Shown: positions 24,252 through 33,154 of the stretch, one piece after another
Layout: the number at the start of each line of letters is the position of its first letter
Numbering within the stretch: the stretch's first letter is position 1
Assembly (NCBI RefSeq): GCF_023715145.1
Contig: NZ_JAMBNP010000020.1
Coordinates: 1 to 64,000 of the forward strand
Direction: 5' to 3'
Source: Paenibacillus glycanilyticus
GTDB lineage: Bacteria; Bacillota; Bacilli; Paenibacillales; Paenibacillaceae
DNA length: 64,000 nt
The notes under the pieces: generated by a model
What the model was told of the DNA's origin: nothing
The model's database searches: none
The model's input: the letters and a program-made list of their open reading frames with translations, nothing else
Position numbers and translations under genes: made by a program

Positions 24252-27200
24252 TTGGCAGGACAACTTGTTCAGTATGGTCGGCGCACGCGGAGAAGTTACG
24301 CCCGGATCAACGAGGTGCTGGAAGTCCCGAACCTGATTGAAATCCAACAAAAATCGTACGAAAAGTTTTTGGACAATGACTTGCTTGAGTTATTCCAGGA
24401 CATTTCGCCGATTCAGGACTTTACGGGCAATCTATCGCTTGAGTTTATCGACTATAGCTTGGGCGAACCGAAATATTCGGTCGATGAATCAAAGGAACGC
24501 GATGTGACGTACGCTGCTCCACTGCGCGTTAAGGTACGGCTCTTCAACAAAGAAACCGGCGAAGTGAAGGAACAAGAAGTGTTCATGGGCGACTTCCCGC
24601 TGATGACAGAGACCGGTACGTTCATTATTAACGGGGCGGAACGTGTTATTGTCAGCCAGTTGGTTCGATCCCCAAGTGTGTACTTCAGCACGAAGGTTGA
24701 TAAGAACGGGAAGAAAACATACACGGCAACGGTAATTCCGAATCGCGGAGCTTGGCTCGAGCTTGAGACGGATGCTAAGGACATCATTTACGTTCGTATT
24801 GACCGGACCCGGAAAATACCGGTGACGGTGCTTTTGCGCGCTCTTGGCTTCGGAACCGACGCTGAGATCTTAGAATTGCTCGGCCATGACGAGTATATTC
24901 GCAACACGCTGGATAAAGACAACACAGATTCGACGGAGAAAGCGTTAATTGAAATCTATGAACGCCTTCGTCCAGGCGAACCACCTACTTTGGACAATGC
25001 GAAGAGCTTGCTTGTTGCTCGTTTCTTTGATCCAAAACGTTACGACCTGGCTAACGTCGGCCGTTACAAAATAAACAAAAAGCTTCACATCAAGAACCGT
25101 TTGTTCAACCAACGTCTTGCAGAGACACTGGTTGATCCGGGTACTGGCGAGATCATTGCGGAAGCAGGTCAAGTTATTGACCGCCGTCTGCTGGATGAGA
25201 TCCTCGACAAGCTGGAGAAAAACGTAGGCTTCAAAACGTATCACGTAGCGAACGGTGTCCTTGATGCGGATAGCATTCCACTTCAAGCGATCAACGTATA
25301 CTCGCCGCTGGACGATTCGAAAGTCATTAAGGTCATTGCGAATGGCGTTATTGATAAATCCGTTAAGCATATTACGCCGGCGGACATTATTTCGTCCATT
25401 AACTATTTCATCAATCTCCTTCATGGAGTAGGCAACACGGACGATATTGACCATCTTGGTAACCGTCGTCTGCGTTCGGTTGGTGAATTGCTTCAAAATC
25501 AGTTCCGTATTGGTCTCTCCCGTATGGAACGCGTTGTTCGTGAGAGAATGTCGATTCAAGACGCTAACGCCATTACGCCGCAGGCCTTGATTAACATTCG
25601 ACCTGTAATCGCATCGATTAAAGAGTTCTTCGGTTCCTCGCAGCTGTCGCAGTTCATGGACCAAACGAACCCGCTCGCAGAGCTGACGCACAAACGCCGT
25701 CTGTCTGCACTCGGTCCGGGTGGTCTGACGCGTGAACGCGCAGGCTTCGAAGTACGGGACGTCCATCACTCCCACTACGGGCGTATGTGTCCAATCGAAA
25801 CGCCAGAGGGTCCGAACATCGGTCTGATCAACTCCTTGTCGACGTTTGCCCGCATTAACGAGTATGGCTTCATCGAAGCGCCATATCGTTGGGTAGATCC
25901 GAAGACGGGTATCGTTACCGAGCAAATCTCGTATTTGACGGCTGACGAAGAAGATAACTACGTTGTCGCGCAAGCGAACGCGAAGTTAACGGATGAAGGC
26001 AGATTTGTCGATGACAGTGTCATCGTACGTTACAATAAGCAAGCAGATAACATCTTGACCATGCCAAGCGAACGCGTTGACTACATGGACGTATCGCCGA
26101 AGCAGGTTGTGTCGGTTGCGACAGCGCTCATTCCGTTCTTGGAAAATGACGACTCCAACCGTGCGCTCATGGGATCCAACATGCAGCGTCAGGCCGTTCC
26201 ACTCCTTATTCCTAAAGCACCGCTCGTTGGTACGGGTATGGAGCACAAATCGGCTAAAGACTCTGGTGTATGTATTGTATCCAAGTATGACGGTGTTATT
26301 GAGCGAGTATCGGCAAACGAAATTTGGCTGCGCCGTACAGAGGTTCTGGATGGCAAACAAGTGATTGGCGATCTCGTGAAACATAAGCTGCATAAGTTTA
26401 TGCGTTCCAACCAAGGAACATGTATCAACCAACGTCCTCTCGTCCGCAAAGGCGAAGTGATCAAGAAAGGCGACATTCTCGCCGACGGTCCTTCGACAGA
26501 GCAAGGCGAATTGGCGCTTGGCCGTAACGTTGTCGTTGCGTTCATGACTTGGGAAGGTTACAACTACGAGGATGCTATTCTTCTTAGCGAGAAGCTTGTG
26601 AAAGAGGATGTTTACACCTCCATTCACATCGAGGAATACGAATCCGAAGCACGCGATACGAAGCTTGGACCGGAAGAAATTACGCGCGACATTCCGAATG
26701 TCGGCGAAGAAGCGCTGAAAAACCTCGACGAGCGCGGTATTATCCGTGTTGGTGCAGAGATTGGCGCCGGCGATATCCTCGTTGGTAAAGTAACGCCTAA
26801 AGGGGTTACGGAGCTTACGGCGGAAGAACGCCTCCTTCACGCGATCTTCGGTGAGAAAGCTCGTGAAGTGCGCGATACATCGCTTCGCGTACCGCATGGT
26901 ACCGACGGTATCGTCGTAGACGTTAAAGTATTTACTCGCGAGAACGGCGATGAGCTGCCACCAGGCGTGAATCAGCTGGTTCGTGTATATATTGCTCAAA
27001 AACGTAAGATCTCCGAAGGCGACAAAATGGCAGGACGCCACGGTAATAAAGGGGTTATCGCCCGTATTATGCCTGAGGAAGATATGCCGTTCTTGCCAGA
27101 CGGCACACCGGTTGAAGTTGTACTGAACCCGCTCGGCGTACCATCGCGGATGAACATCGGTCAAGTACTGGAAGTCCATCTGGGTATGGCTTGTAAACGT

Positions 27201-27797
27201 CTCGGTCTTCATGCGGCTACGCCGGTATTCGACGGAGCGCGTGAGTACGACGTATTTGATACCATGGAAGAAGCCGGCATGCAGCGTAACGGTAAAACGA
27301 TTCTGTACGATGGACGTACAGGGGAATCGTTCGAACGTGAAGTTACGGTTGGCGTCATGTACATGATCAAACTGGCGCACATGGTTGACGACAAAATCCA
27401 TGCCCGTTCGACGGGTCCTTACTCTCTCGTTACGCAGCAGCCTTTGGGCGGTAAAGCACAATTTGGCGGCCAGCGCTTCGGCGAGATGGAGGTTTGGGCA
27501 CTCGAGGCCTATGGTGCAGCCTACACGCTTCAAGAGATTCTTACCGTCAAATCCGACGACGTTGTCGGCCGCGTGAAGACGTACGAATCGATCGTGAAGG
27601 GCGAGAACGTTCCGGAGCCTGGCGTTCCAGAGTCGTTTAAAGTATTGATCAAAGAGCTTCAGTCCCTTGGTATGGACGTTAAGATCCTCACCGAGAATGA
27701 AGAAGAGATCGAAATGAAAGAAATCGATGATGAGGATGACGGTACGAGCGACAAGCTGAACCTGAACCTTGAAGGCGCAGAAGCTGGCGCTGAATAA
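24252..27797 (+). CDS. rpoB: RNA polymerase beta subunit
   Basis: RpoB forms half of the catalytic cleft of RNA polymerase. The 1181-residue product is close to B. subtilis RpoB. TTG 24252 gives an N-terminus (AGQLVQYGRR) aligning with Bacillus TGQLVQYGRH; the ATG 18 bases upstream is less likely since GGGGTGAGG (24238-24246) lies between. The rifampicin region reads QLSQFMDQTNPL (464-475) and HKRRLSALG (480-488) with the sensitive-type residues Gln467, Asp470, His480, Arg483 and Ser485, so the gene appears rifampicin-sensitive. The acidic C-terminus is Gram-positive in style. Confidence 0.97.
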   Translation: MAGQLVQYGRRTRRSYARINEVLEVPNLIEIQQKSYEKFLDNDLLELFQDISPIQDFTGNLSLEFIDYSLGEPKYSVDESKERDVTYAAPLRVKVRLFNKETGEVKEQEVFMGDFPLMTETGTFIINGAERVIVSQLVRSPSVYFSTKVDKNGKKTYTATVIPNRGAWLELETDAKDIIYVRIDRTRKIPVTVLLRALGFGTDAEILELLGHDEYIRNTLDKDNTDSTEKALIEIYERLRPGEPPTLDNAKSLLVARFFDPKRYDLANVGRYKINKKLHIKNRLFNQRLAETLVDPGTGEIIAEAGQVIDRRLLDEILDKLEKNVGFKTYHVANGVLDADSIPLQAINVYSPLDDSKVIKVIANGVIDKSVKHITPADIISSINYFINLLHGVGNTDDIDHLGNRRLRSVGELLQNQFRIGLSRMERVVRERMSIQDANAITPQALINIRPVIASIKEFFGSSQLSQFMDQTNPLAELTHKRRLSALGPGGLTRERAGFEVRDVHHSHYGRMCPIETPEGPNIGLINSLSTFARINEYGFIEAPYRWVDPKTGIVTEQISYLTADEEDNYVVAQANAKLTDEGRFVDDSVIVRYNKQADNILTMPSERVDYMDVSPKQVVSVATALIPFLENDDSNRALMGSNMQRQAVPLLIPKAPLVGTGMEHKSAKDSGVCIVSKYDGVIERVSANEIWLRRTEVLDGKQVIGDLVKHKLHKFMRSNQGTCINQRPLVRKGEVIKKGDILADGPSTEQGELALGRNVVVAFMTWEGYNYEDAILLSEKLVKEDVYTSIHIEEYESEARDTKLGPEEITRDIPNVGEEALKNLDERGIIRVGAEIGAGDILVGKVTPKGVTELTAEERLLHAIFGEKAREVRDTSLRVPHGTDGIVVDVKVFTRENGDELPPGVNQLVRVYIAQKRKISEGDKMAGRHGNKGVIARIMPEEDMPFLPDGTPVEVVLNPLGVPSRMNIGQVLEVHLGMACKRLGLHAATPVFDGAREYDVFDTMEEAGMQRNGKTILYDGRTGESFEREVTVGVMYMIKLAHMVDDKIHARSTGPYSLVTQQPLGGKAQFGGQRFGEMEVWALEAYGAAYTLQEILTVKSDDVVGRVKTYESIVKGENVPEPGVPESFKVLIKELQSLGMDVKILTENEEEIEMKEIDDEDDGTSDKLNLNLEGAEAGAE

Positions 27798-27810
27798 TGC
27801 TTGACCATTT

Positions 27811-27844
27811 GGCTGCTCGTCCTTCTGTCGAAGGGCGTGCAGCC
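27811..27844 (+). other. rpoB-rpoC intercistronic hairpin
   Basis: GGCTGC (27811-27816) pairs with GCAGCC (27839-27844) and CGTCCTTC (27818-27825) with GAAGGGCG (27830-27837, one G-U) around a TGTC loop. There is no T-tract, so it is not a terminator. A processing or stability role is possible. Confidence 0.6.
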
Positions 27845-27890
27845 GCCAATTTGTACGACATAGCCATACATGACGAAGGAGGGTTGCTCC

Positions 27891-30800
27891 TTGTTGGACG
27901 TGAACAACTTCGAGTATATGAAAATCGGGCTTGCCTCGCCGGATAAAATTCGTTCTTGGTCCCGCGGAGAAGTCAAAAAACCGGAGACGATCAACTATAG
28001 GACGTTAAAACCGGAGAAAGAGGGTCTTTTCTGCGAGAAGATCTTCGGGCCTACAAAAGACTGGGAATGCCATTGCGGTAAATACAAACGCGTTCGTTAC
28101 AAAGGCGTAGTCTGTGACCGCTGCGGCGTTGAAGTTACACGTGCTAAGGTACGCCGCGAGCGTATGGGCCATATCGAGCTTGCTGCTCCTGTATCACATA
28201 TCTGGTACTTTAAAGGCATTCCAAGCCGTATGGGCCTTGCGCTTGACATGTCGCCTCGTTCCCTTGAGGAGATCATTTATTTTGCATCCTATGTCGTGAC
28301 AGACCCGGGTGATACGCCGCTTGAGAAAAAACAGCTGCTGTCGGAGAAAGAATACCGCAGCTACCGTGAGAAATACGGTTATGGCTTCCAAGCAAGCATG
28401 GGTGCTGAAGCCGTTAAGAAATTGCTGCAGGACATCGATGTAGAGAAAGAACTGGAGACGCTGAAAGAAGAATTGCGTACAGCCCAAGGGCAACGTCGTA
28501 ATCGTGCGATCAAGCGTCTAGAAGTAATCGAAGCTTTCCGCAACTCCGGCAATGAGCCGGAATGGATGATTCTCGATGTGCTTCCGGTTATCCCGCCAGA
28601 GCTTCGTCCGATGGTACAGCTGGACGGCGGACGTTTTGCAACGTCTGACCTCAACGACCTGTATCGCCGTGTTATTAACCGTAACAATCGTCTGAAACGC
28701 TTGCTCGACCTTGGTGCTCCTGACATTATCGTTCAGAACGAGAAGCGCATGCTGCAAGAAGCAGTAGACGCCCTCATCGACAACGGCCGTCGCGGACGCC
28801 CTGTAACAGGTCCTGGTAACCGTCCTTTGAAATCCCTCAGCCACATGCTGAAAGGTAAACAAGGCCGTTTCCGTCAAAACTTGCTCGGTAAACGGGTTGA
28901 CTACTCTGGTCGTTCCGTTATCGTCGTAGGTCCTAACCTGAAAATGTTCCAATGCGGTCTTCCTAAAGAGATGGCGCTGGAGCTGTTCAAGCCTTTCGTT
29001 ATGAAAGAGCTGGTTAACAAAGGCCTTGCTCATAATATCAAGAGCGCAAAACGCAAAGTAGAACGCGTAAGCCCTGAAGTGTGGGACGTTCTCGAAGAAG
29101 TTATCAAGGAGCATCCGGTTCTTCTTAACCGTGCCCCTACGCTTCACCGTCTTGGTATTCAGGCGTTCGAACCGATTCTGGTTGAAGGCCGCGCCATCAA
29201 GCTTCACCCGCTCGTTTGTACCGCTTATAACGCGGACTTCGACGGTGACCAAATGGCCGTTCACGTACCGCTCTCGGCAGAAGCGCAAGCTGAAGCACGC
29301 CTCCTGATGCTTGCATCGGGTAACATCTTGAACCCGAAAGACGGCAAACCGGTTGTTACGCCATCCCAGGATATGGTTCTCGGATCTTATTACCTGACGA
29401 TGGATAACAAAGAAGCAAAAGGTTCCGGCTCGGTGTTTGCAACGGTGAATGAAGCCATCTCCGCCTACCAACGCGGTATTGTATCGCTTCATGCGCGTGT
29501 ATTCGTGCCTACAAAAGTACTGAAGAAAACCATTTTCACGGAACAACAGCAGAACTCGCTGATTAGTACAACGGTCGGTAAAGTTATTTTCAACGAAATC
29601 TTCCCGGAAGATTTCCCATACATCAATGAGGCCACTAAAGCAAACTTGCTGCATGGTACACCGGATAAGTATTTCGTCTACGAAAAAGGCAGCGACTTGA
29701 ACAAAATCATGGATGAGTTGCCAATTGCCGGCGGTGTCGGCAAAGAGTATCTCGGCAACATTATCGGCGAGTGCTTCCGTATTTACCATACAACGCTGAC
29801 TTCGATTATTCTTGACCGCATCAAGCAGCTCGGCTTTACGTACTCCACGCGCGCAGGTATTACGGTTGCGGTAGCGGACGTTGTCGTGCCGGAGGAAAAA
29901 GTTGAGATTCTGAAAGAATCGGATGCTAAAGTAGCGGTCGTTATGAATCAGTACCGCCGCGGTCTGATCACAAACGAAGAGCGCTATGACCGTGTCATCG
30001 AAATTTGGAGCAAATCGAAAGATCAAATTACCGATATCCTCATGAAATCGATGGATCGTTACAATTCCATCATGCTCATGGTTGACTCTAAAGCTCGGGG
30101 TAACAAATCGCAGATCGCCCAGCTCGGCGGTATGCGTGGTCTGATGGCCAACCCATCCGGTCGTATCATCGAGTTGCCAATCAAATCGAACTTCCGCGAA
30201 GGCCTTACCGTCCTCGAGTACTTCATCTCGACGCATGGTGCGCGTAAAGGTTTGGCCGATACCGCCCTTCGTACAGCGGACTCGGGTTACTTGACCCGTC
30301 GTTTGGTTGACGTTGCGCAGGACGTTATCGTTCGCGAAGACGATTGTGGTACGGATAAAGGCTTTGCTGTCAGCAAAATCCAGGACGGCAAAGAAGTTAT
30401 CGAGGATCTGTACGACCGTATCGAAGGACGTTATGCATTCGAAACAATTCGTCATCCAAAAACGGGCGAGGTTATTGTGAAGAAGAGCGAGCTGATCGAT
30501 TCCGGTAAAGCAGACGCGATTATTGATGCAGGCATCGAGAAACTTCAGATCCGTTCGGTGCTTAGCTGCCGTGCGCGTCATGGCGTATGTAAAGTTTGCT
30601 ATGGCCGTAACTTGGCAACAGGCAAACACGTTGAGATCGGTGAAGCGGTTGGCATTATCGCAGCTCAATCGATCGGCGAACCAGGAACACAGCTGACGAT
30701 GCGTACGTTCCATACCGGCGGCGTAGCCGGCGATGATATTACGCAAGGTTTGCCGCGTATCCAGGAGCTCTTCGAGGCGCGTAATCCGAAAGGTCAAGCG

Positions 30801-31517
30801 ATCATTACGGAGCTCGACGGTGTCGTGAAAGAGATTCGCGAAGCGAAAGACCGCCGCGAAGTTGAAGTACAAGGCGAAGCGGAAACAAAAGTCTATGCAA
30901 TTACGTATGGCTCCCGTATCCGCGTAACCGTAGGCCAGCAAATCGAAGCAGGCGACGAGCTTACAGACGGCTCGATCGACCCTAAAGAGATGCTGCGTAT
31001 TAAAGGTATCCGCGGCGTTCAAAACTACATTTTGCAAGAAGTACAGCGCGTATACCGTAACCAAGGCGTAGAAATCAACGATAAGCACGTTGAGGTTATG
31101 GTTAAGCAAATGCTTCGCAAAATCCGTATCGTTGACGCTGGGGACACAAAGCTTCTTCCAGGCGCATTTGTTGACATCCACGAGTACGAAGCAGCTAACA
31201 GCGAAGCCATCTTTGCAGGCCTTGAGCCTGCCGTTGCGAAGCCGGTATTGCTTGGTATTACGAAGGCATCCCTTGAGACAGATTCGTTCTTGTCCGCGGC
31301 ATCGTTCCAAGAAACGACCCGCGTCTTGACCGACGCTGCCATCAAAGGTAAAGTCGACCAATTGCTAGGTCTGAAAGAGAACGTTATTATCGGTAAGCTG
31401 ATCCCAGCTGGTACGGGTATGAACCGTTACCGCAGCATTAAGCTGGTAGGCCTTGAAGATGAGCCGGAAACAACTGAAGAAGGCGAATTGGAATCCGAAG
31501 CCGTAACGATTGAATAG
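27891..31517 (+). CDS. rpoC: RNA polymerase beta' subunit
   Basis: RpoC carries the catalytic metal site. The 1208-residue product has the N-terminal zinc site CHCGKYKRVRYKGVVCDRC (about 60-78), the magnesium-binding NADFDGDQM (447-455; Asp449, Asp451, Asp453), and the bridge and trigger helix regions further on. TTG 27891 (MLDVNNFEYM) lies seven bases after AAGGAGGG (27876-27883) and matches the Bacillus start. It has the short Firmicutes form without the E. coli-type insertion. Confidence 0.97.
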   Translation: MLDVNNFEYMKIGLASPDKIRSWSRGEVKKPETINYRTLKPEKEGLFCEKIFGPTKDWECHCGKYKRVRYKGVVCDRCGVEVTRAKVRRERMGHIELAAPVSHIWYFKGIPSRMGLALDMSPRSLEEIIYFASYVVTDPGDTPLEKKQLLSEKEYRSYREKYGYGFQASMGAEAVKKLLQDIDVEKELETLKEELRTAQGQRRNRAIKRLEVIEAFRNSGNEPEWMILDVLPVIPPELRPMVQLDGGRFATSDLNDLYRRVINRNNRLKRLLDLGAPDIIVQNEKRMLQEAVDALIDNGRRGRPVTGPGNRPLKSLSHMLKGKQGRFRQNLLGKRVDYSGRSVIVVGPNLKMFQCGLPKEMALELFKPFVMKELVNKGLAHNIKSAKRKVERVSPEVWDVLEEVIKEHPVLLNRAPTLHRLGIQAFEPILVEGRAIKLHPLVCTAYNADFDGDQMAVHVPLSAEAQAEARLLMLASGNILNPKDGKPVVTPSQDMVLGSYYLTMDNKEAKGSGSVFATVNEAISAYQRGIVSLHARVFVPTKVLKKTIFTEQQQNSLISTTVGKVIFNEIFPEDFPYINEATKANLLHGTPDKYFVYEKGSDLNKIMDELPIAGGVGKEYLGNIIGECFRIYHTTLTSIILDRIKQLGFTYSTRAGITVAVADVVVPEEKVEILKESDAKVAVVMNQYRRGLITNEERYDRVIEIWSKSKDQITDILMKSMDRYNSIMLMVDSKARGNKSQIAQLGGMRGLMANPSGRIIELPIKSNFREGLTVLEYFISTHGARKGLADTALRTADSGYLTRRLVDVAQDVIVREDDCGTDKGFAVSKIQDGKEVIEDLYDRIEGRYAFETIRHPKTGEVIVKKSELIDSGKADAIIDAGIEKLQIRSVLSCRARHGVCKVCYGRNLATGKHVEIGEAVGIIAAQSIGEPGTQLTMRTFHTGGVAGDDITQGLPRIQELFEARNPKGQAIITELDGVVKEIREAKDRREVEVQGEAETKVYAITYGSRIRVTVGQQIEAGDELTDGSIDPKEMLRIKGIRGVQNYILQEVQRVYRNQGVEINDKHVEVMVKQMLRKIRIVDAGDTKLLPGAFVDIHEYEAANSEAIFAGLEPAVAKPVLLGITKASLETDSFLSAASFQETTRVLTDAAIKGKVDQLLGLKENVIIGKLIPAGTGMNRYRSIKLVGLEDEPETTEEGELESEAVTIE

Positions 31518-31536
31518 TATAGTGTAATAGATGAGG

Positions 31537-31591
31537 AGAGCGCGGCATTCGGCAGGGATGGTTGGTCTTCCCTGTTGATGCCCGCTCTTTT
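31537..31591 (+). terminator. rpoBC terminator
   Basis: AGAGCG, GGCAT and CAGGG pair in turn with CCCTG, ATGCC and CGCTCT (31537-31588), followed by TTTT. The T-tract is short but the stem is long. Confidence 0.75.
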
Positions 31592-31759
31592 ACATGTATA
31601 ATAATTGATGGGCCGTACCTTTAACCGTACGAATGAGTTAACCAAAACTTTGCAGTTGGACAGGGTGTAATACAGCTTGACACTTCTAGATGTAGGTGAT
31701 ACTATATCGAAGTGTGCCTAATTGTGTGATCGCTCTACCGCAATAGGAAAGGTGATATC

Positions 31760-31990
31760 ATGCAGTTTAAGGTTGGCGCGAAACAGACGACCAAGATGCT
31801 TGAGCAGAATCAAGCTATCGAAGTCTATGTGGCTCGTGATGCAGATCCGCGGATGAGAGAGAAGATCGTTCATCTGTGCGAGCGGTTGAGTGTTCCGGTC
31901 AAGTGGATAGATACGATGCAAGAACTCGGGGAAACCTGCGGGATTGATGTCGGAGCCGCTATGGCAGCGCTCATATCTGATGAAGAATAA
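31760..31990 (+). CDS. rplGB: L7Ae/L30e-family K-turn RNA-binding protein (YbxF)
   Basis: The 76-residue protein belongs to the L7Ae family, whose Bacillus member YbxF binds K-turn RNAs; its cellular RNA is not established. Signature segments are AIEVYVARDADPRM and the helix-loop IVHLCERLSVPVKWIDTMQELGE. It sits in the usual rpoC-rpsL position at the head of the str cluster. The ATG follows AAAGGTG. Confidence 0.9.
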   Translation: MQFKVGAKQTTKMLEQNQAIEVYVARDADPRMREKIVHLCERLSVPVKWIDTMQELGETCGIDVGAAMAALISDEE

Positions 31991-32146
31991 AGTAGACACA
32001 ATTTTTGTTGGTGCAGAATTGAAAGATGATGGACTGACAGAAATTTTTATTTGTTCTTTTATGAATCGCCTGGATCTGTGGGCTTAATTAATTGGGTAAA
32101 ATGTCTTGCCATTAATAAGACATAATCATGGGAAGGGGGTGGCAAC

Positions 32147-32566
32147 ATGCCAACAATTAACCAGCTGGTCCGCAAAGGCCGCCAAGCTAAAGTCGTAAAA
32201 TCGAAATCGCCTGCTTTGCAAAGAGGTTTTAACGCCCTTAAACGTGAAGCAACGAACATCAGCGCTCCGCAAAAACGCGGTGTGTGCACTCGTGTAGGTA
32301 CAATGACTCCGAAAAAACCGAACTCCGCACTTCGTAAATATGCACGTGTACGTTTGACGAACCGTGTAGAAGTAACAGCGTACATCCCGGGTATCGGTCA
32401 TAACCTGCAAGAGCACAGCGTTGTATTGATCCGTGGTGGACGGGTAAAAGACCTTCCAGGTGTACGTTACCATATCGTTCGCGGCGCATTGGATACTGCG
32501 GGTGTTAACAACCGTAACCAATCTCGTTCGAAATACGGTACTAAACGTCCTAAAGTTAAAAAATAA
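32147..32566 (+). CDS. rpsL: 30S ribosomal protein S12
   Basis: S12 lies at the decoding centre and controls fidelity. The 139-residue product has PKKPNSALRK (55-64) and RGGRVKDLPGVRYH (96-109). The streptomycin-relevant lysines (E. coli Lys42 and Lys87 equivalents, here Lys56 and Lys101) are both present, so no known resistance change is seen. The ATG follows AAGGGGGTGG. ATGTCTT and AAGACAT (32101-32123) form a small hairpin in the leader. Confidence 0.97.
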   Translation: MPTINQLVRKGRQAKVVKSKSPALQRGFNALKREATNISAPQKRGVCTRVGTMTPKKPNSALRKYARVRLTNRVEVTAYIPGIGHNLQEHSVVLIRGGRVKDLPGVRYHIVRGALDTAGVNNRNQSRSKYGTKRPKVKK

Positions 32567-32630
32567 TAAAATCAATATGTTCGGATAAATATTCGGATAT
32601 TGCGACTAACTAAGAAAGGGGGACTTTCTC

Positions 32631-33101
32631 ATGCCACGCAAAGGTCCTGTAACAAAACGCGACGTATTGCCGGATCCGGTTTACAATAGCAAGCTGGTAA
32701 CCCGCCTTATCAACCGCATTATGATTGACGGCAAACGCGGCGTTGCACAAACGCTGTTGTATGATGCTTTCACACTGATCCAAGAACGCACGGGTAAAGA
32801 TCCGATGGAAGTGTTCGAAGATGCATTGAAAAACATCATGCCAGTACTCGAGGTTAAGGCTCGCCGTGTAGGCGGTTCTAACTATCAAGTACCGATTGAG
32901 GTTAAACCAGAGCGCCGTACATCGCTTGGTCTCCGTTGGCTCGTGAACTATTCACGTAACCGCGGTGAAAAAACGATGGAAGAGCGTCTGGCTGCTGAAA
33001 TCATGGACGCATCGAACAACACTGGCGCATCCGTGAAGAAGCGCGAAGATACACACAAAATGGCAGAAGCGAACAAAGCGTTTGCTCACTACCGTTGGTA
33101 G
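32631..33101 (+). CDS. rpsG: 30S ribosomal protein S7
   Basis: S7 starts assembly of the 30S head and contacts E-site tRNA. The 156-residue product begins MPRKGPVTKRDVLPDPVYNSKLVTR and ends with the usual KMAEANKAFAHYRW. The ATG follows AGAAAGGGGG. Its length and ends are standard for Bacilli. Confidence 0.97.
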   Translation: MPRKGPVTKRDVLPDPVYNSKLVTRLINRIMIDGKRGVAQTLLYDAFTLIQERTGKDPMEVFEDALKNIMPVLEVKARRVGGSNYQVPIEVKPERRTSLGLRWLVNYSRNRGEKTMEERLAAEIMDASNNTGASVKKREDTHKMAEANKAFAHYRW

Positions 33102-33154
33102 GATTTTAACCAAAATGTTTGAGTTTAACTCAAAACACGAGAGGAGACAAATTC

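Noticed and set aside
28518..31361. A 947-codon open frame antisense to rpoC
   Set aside because: It lies fully inside rpoC, has no ribosome site, and its residues (many Phe, Asn, Arg, Cys) are what the reverse complement of a highly biased coding frame gives. Similar antisense frames in rpoB, tuf, fusA, clpC and gltX were rejected for the same reason.
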